From the NCBI GenBank assembly GCA_007570785.1, contig ML660204.1, positions 2,604,001 to 2,668,000 of the forward strand: a stretch of 64,000 nucleotides of DNA, written 5' to 3'. The DNA comes from Antilocapra americana (Eukaryota > Chordata > Mammalia > Artiodactyla > Antilocapridae). This document shows, piece after piece, positions 55,283 to 64,000 of the stretch. Position 1 is the first letter of the stretch; each line of letters opens with the position of its first letter. A program made the position numbers and the translations under genes. The notes under the pieces are model-generated. The model did not search any database, was not told the origin of the DNA, and saw nothing but the letters and a program-made list of their open reading frames with translations.

Positions 55283-57094
55283 ACCTGTTTAACACCAGGA
55301 TACCCCACTGAACAGCCAATTTTGGGGATGATCCAAAATGCCTCAATTGAGAACAACTGCCCTGACTTCAGAAACCCCAGAACCAGTGGCAGTTGAGTAT
55401 CTCCCTATGAAAGTCTATCAGGTGGATGAAGCTTTTCATCTGGGCCACTGGAACAAAAAACTAGGCCTGAAAACATCCTTACTTGGCCTTAAACTGGACT
55501 AGGGTGATCCCTGGCTGTGTGGTTGGCAGTCCCTTTGACCTAGGGCCAGATACCTGGCTGGTCTACACTGTGGGGGCTGCCAATAGTTAAGTCAGCTGCC
55601 TCACTCAGTTCCAGGGCTGGGTGGGAACCCAGGGGCCTTTGTAGACTCTTCTAGACGATGCAGGTTACGTATTTTCATGCTCTGTTCTGGCCTGTGCTAA
55701 CTAAATAATTAACATAAGCTGAAACCCTGAAGAGGGGAGGGTTGAGTGGATGTACACAGGGCTGGAGTGTATGTGTATGGGGCATGGTGTTTGAGCAGAG
55801 GCCTTAGGGACAGACAGACCTTACCGCTTACCAGCCGTGTGGCCTGGGCTTTAGGTTTGGGCACTGTACCATGGGATTCCTGTGCAGCACTGAAGTACTT
55901 ACTACGGTTGCTGTCATCATACTTCTTCAGAGCAACCCATTAGAAAGTACAAAACTCCAGTCCTCATTTTGGTTGTTAATGGTCAAGATGACAGTAATTT
56001 CCAGTTTCTCCAGACAAGCATTTGGTTTCCTTTCTCTCCACCTGCAGGACACCCTGCAGCCTGGCTCCAACTGCCTCTCTGGGATTAGAAGTACCAACTC
56101 CCTTCCTCAGGATAGGTCTGGATTGGGAACCCAGGGCCTCCCCCGACTCTGAGGACCAACAGTGTTAGCTCACTGCAGGGGGTGAAGCAGAAGAGTGACT
56201 GGTGATGACTGCTTAGAAACAGACTGAGCCACATTATGATTTGAAACCAGGGGACTCTGAGTCAGTGTTGATTCTGGGGTTCACTTAACAGGGGGTGGAA
56301 AGGCTTCCATCCAAGCCCCCAGTGACCCTCCTCTCCTAAACTCACACTTCATGTGGGGAGGGTCCTGGTCTGGCTGGGACTACCGCCTACGTTGCTACAA
56401 GTCAGAACTAGGGCCTGCACACCAAAGCCATCTTTGTTACACTCTTAACTTCAGTCACAAATGCAGTACAAGGAGCTTGAAGCATAAGGAAGCCACCTCT
56501 TCTTCAACACGTGATTTGCCACACATTAACAGGAGCTTGGTGATGCGCTGATTGTCTTGACTTTCAGGCCAAGACTCCCTGACTCTGAATTCACCTGAAT
56601 TGGCACAAGCTGTTTCTCAGTAAAAAGATTCCCCTACCTCTGAGGGACAGACCTCTTTATGAAATAAAGCAGTGACACAGCAGCCCAGGTGACGAGGGAG
56701 GAAAGGGCCAAAGCAGGAGGGGTAGTCAGAGTCTCAACTGGCCAAAGCCTGGGGAGCATACACCTCCCAGGGTTTGAGTGAAAGGAGCGGAGGGGCTGAT
56801 CTCATGCTTCAGGGCACTCTTGTTGCTGCCAGTTTTATCCAGACAAGAAATGTGTTCTTATGTGAGTGCGTGCTACAAAAGCCTTTTTCTCTTAAGTCTC
56901 TCCCCTTCCTTTCCTACACAGGGGTGGCAAGGGCCGCACTTAGTGGGTGGGTGTTGTGTGCCACACGCGATTTTTACACAGGATAGAAGGCAGGCTCCTC
57001 CACACACCCCAGACAGATACGATGTTATGGTAATCAAAGCCTGCCTCAGTGGGAGAAGTTCTGTACAACGTGCTGGTGATACTCTTTCAATTTT
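55283..57094. other. Intergenic downstream of NSFL1C
   Basis: No gene, exon or named repeat is visible. Open frames up to 186 codons (56,778-57,338 plus) have no recognisable content and partly overlap the NSFL1C 3' UTR on the other strand. Confidence 0.5.
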
Positions 57095-57329
57095 TTTTTT
57101 TTGGTTGTTTTTATTTTTTTCTTTAAAGTCCATTGATCATCACAAAACCCCAGGAAATGCAACTAAGGAGAAAACAAATGTCCAACTGAGATCTAAGAAC
57201 CCAGAGCTACGGAGGAGACGTGGCACTGGACTGCAGGGTGTGCAGGAGTGGGTGGAAGGGTGGTCCCCACAGGGCAGCTGGCCATGGGAGACACAGGAGG
57301 GAGATGAGGCTGCTGGCCGGGCCGGGCAG
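57095..57329 (-). other. NSFL1C: NSFL1C 3' UTR (probable)
   Basis: About 235 bases run from the TAA stop to the first good poly(A) signal. The genomic poly-T stretch at 57091-57102 on the plus strand lies just past the expected cleavage site. A longer UTR using a later signal cannot be excluded. Confidence 0.65.
57110..57115 (-). terminator. NSFL1C: NSFL1C polyadenylation signal AATAAA (probable)
   Basis: A canonical AATAAA lies 215 bases past the stop codon and just before an A-rich minus-strand tract. It is the first full signal downstream of the last coding exon. Confidence 0.65.
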
Positions 57330-57492
57330 TTATGTTAACCGCTGCACGATGACGGCATTGAGCAGGTTGGCTTCCTTCAGGGTCTGGTTCTCGTCAGCCA
57401 GCTCTTTGTTAGGGAAGGTAGTCATGAGGACAAAGCTGGTGGCAGCCATGGCCGGCCGGGCGTCTACGATGAAGAGTCGGATGTCGCTGATC
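57330..57492 (-). CDS. NSFL1C: NSFL1C last coding exon (UBX domain, C-terminal two-thirds)
   Basis: The exon completes Arg317 and encodes residues 318-370, from [10 protein letters not shown] to NAVIVQRLT, then TAA. The acceptor is ctccaccag. It holds the FPN loop of the UBX fold, which contacts p97. Confidence 0.96.
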
Positions 57493-60400
57493 CTGGTGGA
57501 GTGAGGAGGTGGGTGAGCGTGTTCTCTGCTGCCTGCTGCCCACTCCCACCCCCCGGCTCCCAGGCTAGAGGGAGGCCACATCACATCCCCAGGTCCCTTC
57601 CTCCGCCCCATCCTTCTCAAAGCGCTCATTTGGAAACACACGAGCTCATGTCACTCTTCTAAGATCTTTTAGAACTGCTCTCGTCTTCCTTGTTATAAAT
57701 ACCAACCTCCTGACTCTAGTCCCAAGTCCTGCCTAATTACACACCAGCCTCCTTCCCCCATTCTCCTACCTCCCCCCTTCAGTTCTTCATCACGTTGTGC
57801 TCTCTGCCCACATCTGGTCCCTGTTCCCAGGGGCGTCTCTGCCTGATTCCTCTTCTATAATCCTCATTACACTTCCTCCACACTAACCTCATGTGAAGCC
57901 TGTCAACACTCAAGGACTGGTAAGCCATTCCCTGGGCCCCACGTGGGTTCTGATTTATGGCCTATGACTGATGAAATTTAGACACTGCTATTCTAGGAAA
58001 AAAAAGAGTTGTTTTGCCAAATATCTTTACTGGCCAACAGTCCTCCCCTGCTAATCCCTTCATCACTCTGTGCCTTGGCTTCCCCATCTTTAAGTTGGGG
58101 AGGCAGTTTGTTTAGATCCAGCCCAGATGAGCTAAGATAGAACAGGTATTCTAGAATTCTCCAAGTCCAGATCTCAGAGACCTTCATAGCCTAGAGGTTG
58201 TCAGAGGCCCCCTAGGGGTAGGGAGGTAGAGGAGTGGGATGAGTGTGATGAGTGAGTGGGATGCCGCATTTTGTCCCCTCCCCGCTTTATCAACCACAGC
58301 AATTCAGATTTCATCTGTTCTATTCTTGGGCTTTAGCATGAAACTTCCTATGAACAAATAGTTTGGAACAAATCCATGTGAGGAATCTGTGACCCACATG
58401 AGGGAGAGGGAGCAGTCACTGGCTACACTTAACGGAAGAGCGGGGACCAAACCAAAGGCTTCTGCACAGCTTCCTACCCCATTGCCTCCTCTGGAGAGGG
58501 CCTGGAGAGTCTGCTGGTGTTTAGGGGAAAGAACTGCTCCCTCTACTCACCTATCTGTGGGAGTTTCTGAGAACCTCTTAGAATAAGCCAGGCCCCATAA
58601 TGCAAGGTACCTGTGGCTATGGTTAAACTTCTGCACCAGCCTCCCACCGTCAGCAAGCCGTATTTGGATGTTTGTGGTAGGCTGTGACTCATCGATTGAG
58701 ATGGAAGAGCTGGCTTTGGCTTCATTTTCTGCCTGCTGTGCTGGAGAGCTGGTATTCAATACCTGGGGGGCAGTGCTGAGGAGAGAGGATCGCATCAGGA
58801 TGTGAACAGAAACAAAGCCCCAGCAGGAGTGGAATCCTATCAAAGATTTTTACTGAACATTTGTCACGTCTGGTGCTGTTTGCTGCTACTGACATAAGGA
58901 ATGACGAGACAGAATCCCTGCTCTGATGGAACTTAGAGGTCCAGCAGAATTCACCTCAACTCCCAAGTTACTGCCAGCTCCTTCACTCCTGGAGTTGGGC
59001 AAGTTACCAACTCCCTTCTTCTCTGGTGTCCACAACTGAACAAGAGCTTGAAGGGAAGAAAGCAGTATACAAGACAGCCTGGGCCAGAAAAGACTGGGAC
59101 CTGATGCTGGAGGACCCAACAGACCAGGATGGGTTTCAGCCCCAGTGAGAGGCTAAGGGCAGAATGGTGAAGGAGTACTCGAAGTCTGCAACTGAGGCAG
59201 GTGTGACACAGCCTGGCAGGTGACTGTTGGGATGTAAAGGACAAGTCCAGACTCTTATCCTCTGATGGATTTTCAGGTCTGCCTGCCCTAGTGCAGCTTC
59301 ACTTACGTGGGTATCTCGTATTCGTTGGTCAACTATTAGGAGGCAGTTGAGATTTCTGGAAAGCCAACCGAGTGCCTGGCACCACAGGGATTAATTATAT
59401 AATATGAACAGGACATGGTGCCTGCTGTAGTGTGGATAGCTCACTTTTTGGAATGAGATGGATCAGGGTTTGAATTCACCCACTAGCTATATGGTGGTGT
59501 TGGGCTAGTTATTTAAGCTCTTTGAGTTTCAACAAGAGTAGTAACAAGCTTCTTTAACAAGGACTATTGTGAGGATTAAAGGGGTGTTGCACTCAGGGAG
59601 GCAGACAAACACAAAATGCACACAAATTCCCAATTCTCCACAACTGTGTGGAGGCATTATCTCTTCTTTTTCTCTTAGCAGATGTCCTGGCCTAGACCTT
59701 TGCAGAAAATAGAGGCCATTAGATGGGAACCCTCTTGCCTTCCCCCAAAGCCTCTAATTAGATCAGTTCCTCCACCTCACCTCTTCCTCTGATCTTTACA
59801 ACCTAAAGGGTGTTCTTAGCAAATCCAACTGAAAGTGCTTTCCTAAGTGTGTTCCCTGGGACCTGAGTCCTTGAGTTATCACCAAGAAGGTTCTGGAAAT
59901 GTCACATATTATACCAACAGTGTCAGAGGCCACTAACATATCAAAGAAGGTCTTGAGAGGTCATAAAAAAACCGCCTGCGATGCAGGAAACCCAGGTTCG
60001 ATCCCTGGTTCAGGAAGATCCCCTGGAGAAGGGGATGGCAACTCACTCCAGTATTCTTGCCTGGAGAATTCCATGGGCAGAGGAGCCTGGTGGGCTACGG
60101 TTCACGGGGTCACAAAGAGTCAGACATGACCAAAAGACTAACACTTGGAGAGGTTGTGAAGTTAAGGCAAACTTATTTGACTACCATTTTCTTTTTTCAT
60201 GTTCACCTCCTGAAGATCATTTCATGAAACAGTCCACAAAATGTTGCCCCAGAGAAGTCAGCAAGGAAGAACTAAAAACTGAACCTACTTTCTGTGAACA
60301 TAAAAAATACGGGCTTAGAGGATTATAAGTGGAGATCAGAAGGGAAAGGTGGCCACACTTATTGGCTATGAGAAAAGCCTCTTCTATGTATCGGCCTCAC

Positions 60401-63400
60401 AACGTGTGGGACTCACAAGATGAGACACAGAGATAAATTACACCATCACAGGCCTGAAGAGAGGTAGCAGAAAGTTAAATGTTGCACCTGTAAATGCTTA
60501 AGATCTACCCTGTTCTGTTCATTAGTTTTAACGGCATTAGGTCAACTCTCTAATTAAGATTCCAGGTAGCCTGGCCCTCAACTGTTTATAACAATTCCAA
60601 GTATGACAGGTACTCACTGAAGCTGCTGCCTGCCAGAAAGGCCGGAATGAGAGAGAAGCTCAATCACATGACTGCTCATTTCCTTTGCGGTGGGAATAAA
60701 CTGGGCACCAAGGTGCTCTGCTGCCACAATGCTGAGTGCCGAGGCCCTGTCAGCCGCCTTACAAAGACGAGCACTGCAGCAGGCATGGTGAGCAGTGGAG
60801 TTCCTGCTGGCAGCAGTGACACCCTCACCCCGCCCCAAGTGCACTCATGGTGTTTGCTACTCGAAATCGAATGCAGGCTTCTCACATCTTCAGATTAGTT
60901 CCCATCCAAACAAACAAATGCAAAACCTAAAACAAAAAGTTTCATGCAACAGAAAATTTTTTAAAAAATTTCTGAACTGAGAAAAATCTATTCATTCACT
61001 TTATTTTTCTAGGTAATTGGAGAAAAAACAAGGATTGACCAATTTTTGAGGGAAACTTGAGAAAAATTTCTTAAAACATTTGGCTTCCTGATCATTTTAG
61101 TTAACAAGACAATGATGGAAAGCACAGTAAAATTTATTGGAAAAACTAAAAAAGCTGTCCATCTGGTTTAGATTGAAAAGCTAAAGTCCCATCACCCTTA
61201 GCTGTAAGAAAACTATTTTTAAGCTTGTTTTTCATTAAAAGCTAGAACTGAAAATCAAAGTGGAACTGTCAATGAACATTTATTTAGCTGACAAGCATCA
61301 TGTCAGATTATCAAGCTCTGTTGATTCATCATCCTCACTAATAACGTAGTCCCATCCTAAAATAGAGGGTTTCCCTGGTAACTTAGACAGTCAAGAATCC
61401 ACCTGCAATGCAGGACATGTGGGTTCCATCCCTGGATCGGGAAGATCCTCTGAAGAAGGGGGTAGCTACCCACTACAGTATTTTAACCTGGGAAATCCCA
61501 TGGACGGAGGAGCCTAGTAGGCTACAGTCTATGGGGTCACAAAGAGTCAGACATGACTGAGCAACTAACATTTCACTTCATCCTACGTCTCCTTAAAATA
61601 TCTGAATTTTTTGAGATGTATTGTCCTGTGCACACAATACAAGTAAGGCATTCCAAAAGCAGAAGCATTTTCGGTTAATATCATGAAGCCAAACAAATCG
61701 AAAATGCAAGGTGTTCTGAGTCCTTCCTTAAAACTACTGGTGGGTAAAAGAAGGGTACCATGTTTTGGAGGGCAATGTGAAGATCTTTTGAGCTACTTGT
61801 TGTACTACTTCCAGGGGTATATAAAGATTTAATTAGATAACCACTATAATGTTCATAATACTGATAATCACGTAAATACTTAATAGCAGGGACTGGTTAA
61901 GTTATGGCACATACGGAGGATAGAAAATTATGTTAGCATTAAAAAAAATGTTGTAGAAATGCATTTACTGATCTGGAACGATAGCCAGACTACACTGACT
62001 AGGCAAAACAGTAAGGCATAGAACATTTGTTTTTACACACACACACCCTCAGATACTAACTGGATATATCTGGCTGTCAGGTTTAAGAATAGCTTTTACT
62101 CTTTATCTGTATTTTCTATTTTAAAAGATAAATGCAATTTATTTTCAATACTATATGGGAAGAAAAATTAAGTGGTGCTTCACAAAGCTTACCACAACTG
62201 ATAGGGAAGTCACAGATGGATCATTCTGAGAACAGCTGTCCCAGACTAACCCACAGGCCCTAATGTGGGAGAGGAAACGATGAGAGCAGGGTGACTTCAG
62301 TATTTGGTCCTGGTAAATCGCAGTCTATTCTCTCTAATAGAGCCATGACCCTTGCTCCTGATGAGGCATGAATGGCCAGCAGGCAGGTAGGGCCAGTCAG
62401 AATGGCAAAGAGCACAGCTGTCGGCAGACCACACTCTGATCTGGTGAGGTGAGCAAGGGCAGCACTGAGCTGCCAGAACTAGGTGAGAAATAGGGTCATG
62501 CTGCGCAGAAGTGTGGGAAGGAGTGCCAATCAGAAGACCAGGTGCCAGTCCTGGTGGCACCACAGGGAGCACTTAAGTCCAAGAGCCTCAGCTTTCCCTC
62601 TGTAAAATAAGGACTGTACTGTGTTTTACCACGCTGAATGCCTCTTGTGTGCACAGATCCCTCAGAAGAATACTGACCAAGTGACCCATGCACAGCCAAA
62701 GCTGAGTGGGTCCCTGAGCAAAGGCTGCCTGTCTGTGGTTCGTCAAGGATCTGGTGTCAAGTTCGTCAAGAACTCTGCTGACCAGAGGTAACAGAAGTAT
62801 CAACCAATCAGATTCTGTTACTATGAGAGGTTTGAATGCAAGACAGAGATAGTGGCAGAGGACACAAGGCAAAACAGTCACAGGGGATGAGAAAGTGTCA
62901 GGCAGGACCAGAGAAGTAAAAATAAGAGCTCCCCTAACACTGGAGCAGCAGCCTACACAAGGGGAACTATGTCCTTGAGCTTCTCTGGATCCTGAACGAT
63001 GCTGCTGCAGGCTGGCTGAATTCCTTACCCCCTCTGAATCCCTACCTCAAGTGACTTGAGTATGTGTGTCTGCTTCAGCCTTAGAGCCATGGAGGAGGTG
63101 ATCCCTGCCTGAGCCCCCTAGATGACCAAGTTAAAGCAGCAATATGTTACTTTCACTGCTCACTATAGGACACTGCTCCACGTGCTCCTCCCAACAGTAT
63201 TCAAGGAGATAAGGACCCTTAGTAAGCCCACTTTATAGCTGAGAAAACTGAGGCTGTAGAGTCCAAGGTTATATGGCTAGAAAGCGAATAAGAGATTTAG
63301 ACTTGGGTTTGTTAACGCCAAAACCTATGTTCTCATACTTTTCCTCCCATAAGGATAAAATCTGAAGTACTCCGTAATAACAGTAAAGAGCTCCATCAAG

Positions 63401-64000
63401 TGAGCTGTGCACAAGGTCTGCTGGGCCCCAAAGGAGTGACCCACACAGTTCCACCCTGCCCATGCTGCTCCTTACCTGCCCAGTTTCTGACCCTCGCCAG
63501 TGAAGGCTTTGAAGGCTCCCTTGGGCTTCACAAAGTCCTCATCCCGATGGTCCTCCATGTCCAAGTTCACCTGCCCACCGTGAGCTAACCTCCGCAGCTC
63601 TGCTGGCACCTCTCTGTGGGAGAAAAGGCAGTGCTGGGGCCCACACAGAGCAGGATGGGCATGACAGTGATAGGTACAAAAGGAGGAGAAACTTCTCATC
63701 TCCAACTGACAGGCCTCCATGAGGAGCTGACTGCTCTAGTGGCTACCTGCCTGCCTACCCCTTCTCTCATGCCTGCCTAGAGTCATATCTGATGACTTGG
63801 CTCTGACCTAGGCCCAAAGTGGAAAACTAGATACACAGGGTTTTGGAAACAGATTTGTGAATCTGTTTCTCAACTGTGCTAAATCTGCTTAAAATTTTAA
63901 ATTTCTTAAATAATAAACATTTGAATTGGTTTCTTCTTTCTCATCTGCCATCTCACTCACTGATATGGAACCTGAAGGAGGGCTTTTCTGCTCACCCTCT
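57330..64000 (-). CDS. NSFL1C: NSFL1C (p47, p97/VCP cofactor), C-terminal part, cut by the window edge
   Basis: Minus-strand exons are 64000-63996 (last five bases of an exon), 63613-63476, 58775-58611 and 57492-57330 (TAA at 57332-57330). Joined, they encode about 156 residues matching the end of p47, residues about 215-370 if the length equals the human 370. The parts are: the C-terminal half of the SEP domain, a Ser/Ala-rich linker, and the full UBX domain, which docks on the N domain of p97/VCP. p47 directs p97 to membrane fusion in Golgi and ER reassembly. The S3-S4 loop reads TTFPNKEL, the FPN form known for p47. The ubiquitin-binding UBA domain and N-terminal exons lie past the right edge. 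Splice sites are GT-AG with matching phases. One position differs from the human protein as I recall it: Asn for Ser in [10 protein letters not shown]. Confidence 0.96.
57493..58610 (-). other. NSFL1C last intron
   Basis: This 1.1-kb GT-AG intron has an L2-like fragment at 57,640-57,880 ('accagcctccttcccccatt') and no other feature I recognise. Confidence 0.9.
58611..58775 (-). CDS. NSFL1C: NSFL1C penultimate coding exon (linker and start of UBX)
   Basis: This 165-nt exon encodes residues about 262-317. A low-complexity Ser/Ala/Gln linker comes first, then [20 protein letters not shown], the first strands of the UBX fold. Acceptor ctcctcag, donor gtacct. One base completes a codon at the start and two remain at the end, so the exon is phase-symmetric. 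Confidence 0.96.
59415..59600 (+). repeat. MIR SINE
   Basis: 'tttgaattcacccactagct', 'ctagttatttaagctctttg' and 'actattgtgaggattaaagg' follow MIR. Confidence 0.7.
59970..60147 (+). repeat. Bov-tA SINE
   Basis: Runs from 'accgcctgcgatgcaggaaa' to 'accaaaagactaacacttgg'. The first part of the tRNA head is missing. Confidence 0.93.
60618..60803 (-). other. Candidate cassette exon within NSFL1C (unproven)
   Basis: A 186-nt segment lies between a ccagcag acceptor and a gtgagtac donor. It has no stop in the frame set by the flanking NSFL1C exons. It resembles no protein I know, and the polypyrimidine tract is weak, so it may be chance. Confidence 0.3.
61368..61578 (+). repeat. Bov-tA SINE
   Basis: Full-length, from 'gggtttccctggtaacttag' to 'gactgagcaactaacatttc'. 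Confidence 0.93.
61740..62160 (+). repeat. Old L1 3' fragment
   Basis: 'aatgttcataatactgataa', 'ggactggttaagttatggca' and 'gttagcattaaaaaaaatg' are the usual L1M tail. Confidence 0.6.
63150..63335 (-). repeat. MIR SINE
   Basis: 'cactttatagctgagaaaac', 'ctgaggctgtagagtccaag' and 'gttatatggctagaaagcg' follow reverse MIR. Confidence 0.65.
63476..63613 (-). CDS. NSFL1C: NSFL1C exon encoding the C-terminal half of the SEP domain
   Basis: This 138-nt exon encodes residues about 217-261, beginning [20 protein letters not shown]. The SEP domain mediates p47 self-association and inhibits cathepsin L in vitro. The acceptor is tctcccacag and the donor gtaagg. An alternative acceptor two bases on would break the frame. 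Confidence 0.96.
63614..63995 (-). other. NSFL1C intron, 382 bp
   Basis: A GT-AG intron between the two SEP-domain exons. No repeat is recognised in it. Confidence 0.9.
63996..64000 (-). CDS. NSFL1C: NSFL1C exon, last five bases only
   Basis: The bases AGAGG are followed by a gtgagc donor. They supply Arg and the first two bases of Gly, which the next exon completes (R-G-E-V-P), as in p47. The rest of the exon is outside the window. Confidence 0.85.

Larger units (their letters stand above)
58776..63475 (-). other. NSFL1C intron between SEP and linker exons
   Basis: This 4.7-kb intron holds a MIR, two Bov-tA SINEs, an old L1 fragment, a reverse MIR, and a stop-free splice-flanked segment at 60,618-60,803 described in the findings. 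Confidence 0.9.

Noticed and set aside
56778..57338. 186-codon plus-strand frame
   Set aside because: No domain, no splice or promoter context, and it overlaps the NSFL1C 3' UTR on the opposite strand.

Overview
This is mammalian genomic DNA from a ruminant, most likely a bovid such as cattle, buffalo, sheep or goat. The evidence is the density of ruminant-specific repeats: many Bov-tA/Bov-A SINEs, several fragments of the BovB (RTE) LINE, and cetartiodactyl tRNA-Glu (CHR-2 type) SINEs. They lie over an older mammalian layer of MIR, L2, L1M, MaLR-type LTRs, Tigger/MER2 and hAT transposons. There are no operons, CRISPR arrays or prokaryotic signals. Most long open frames are antisense or shadow frames of repeats.

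Two protein-coding genes can be read exon by exon, both on the minus strand. FKBP1A (FKBP12, the peptidyl-prolyl isomerase that binds FK506 and rapamycin and stabilises ryanodine receptors) is complete. It has a CpG-island promoter and coding exon 1 near 46.4 kb, exon 2 only 85 bp further on, exon 3 at 30.9 kb, exon 4 with the stop codon at 26.9-27.1 kb, and a separate 3'-UTR exon at 23.8-24.9 kb. The assembled frame is exactly 108 codons plus stop, and all splice sites are GT-AG. NSFL1C (p47, a p97/VCP cofactor) is partial. The window holds its last three coding exons (57,330-63,613), five bases of the preceding exon at the right edge, and a short 3' UTR. They encode the end of the SEP domain, the linker and the whole UBX domain. 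The same-strand order agrees with the FKBP1A-NSFL1C neighbourhood of human 20p13.

Layout: 1-23.8 kb is intergenic and repeat-rich. It includes an old antisense L1 split by a BovB copy (13.1-17.0 kb) and an unexplained minus-strand segment ending in a poly(A) signal (11.7-12.5 kb). FKBP1A covers 23.8-46.5 kb; its 15.2-kb intron 2 and 3.8-kb intron 3 carry nested LINEs and DNA transposons. 46.7-57.1 kb is intergenic, with a solo ERV LTR, BovB copies and an older LTR-like segment. 57.1-64.0 kb is the 3' part of NSFL1C.

No new multigene system is visible. The observations most worth checking are: an in-frame, phase-matched candidate cassette exon inside an NSFL1C intron; a 250-bp inverted repeat in FKBP1A intron 3 that could fold in the pre-mRNA; a BovB insertion with a 5' inversion and target-site duplication; a MER2 inside a Tigger1-like element; and the orphan minus-strand 3'-end-like segment at 11.7-12.5 kb. 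Repeat family names come from recalled consensus sequences and their edges are approximate.
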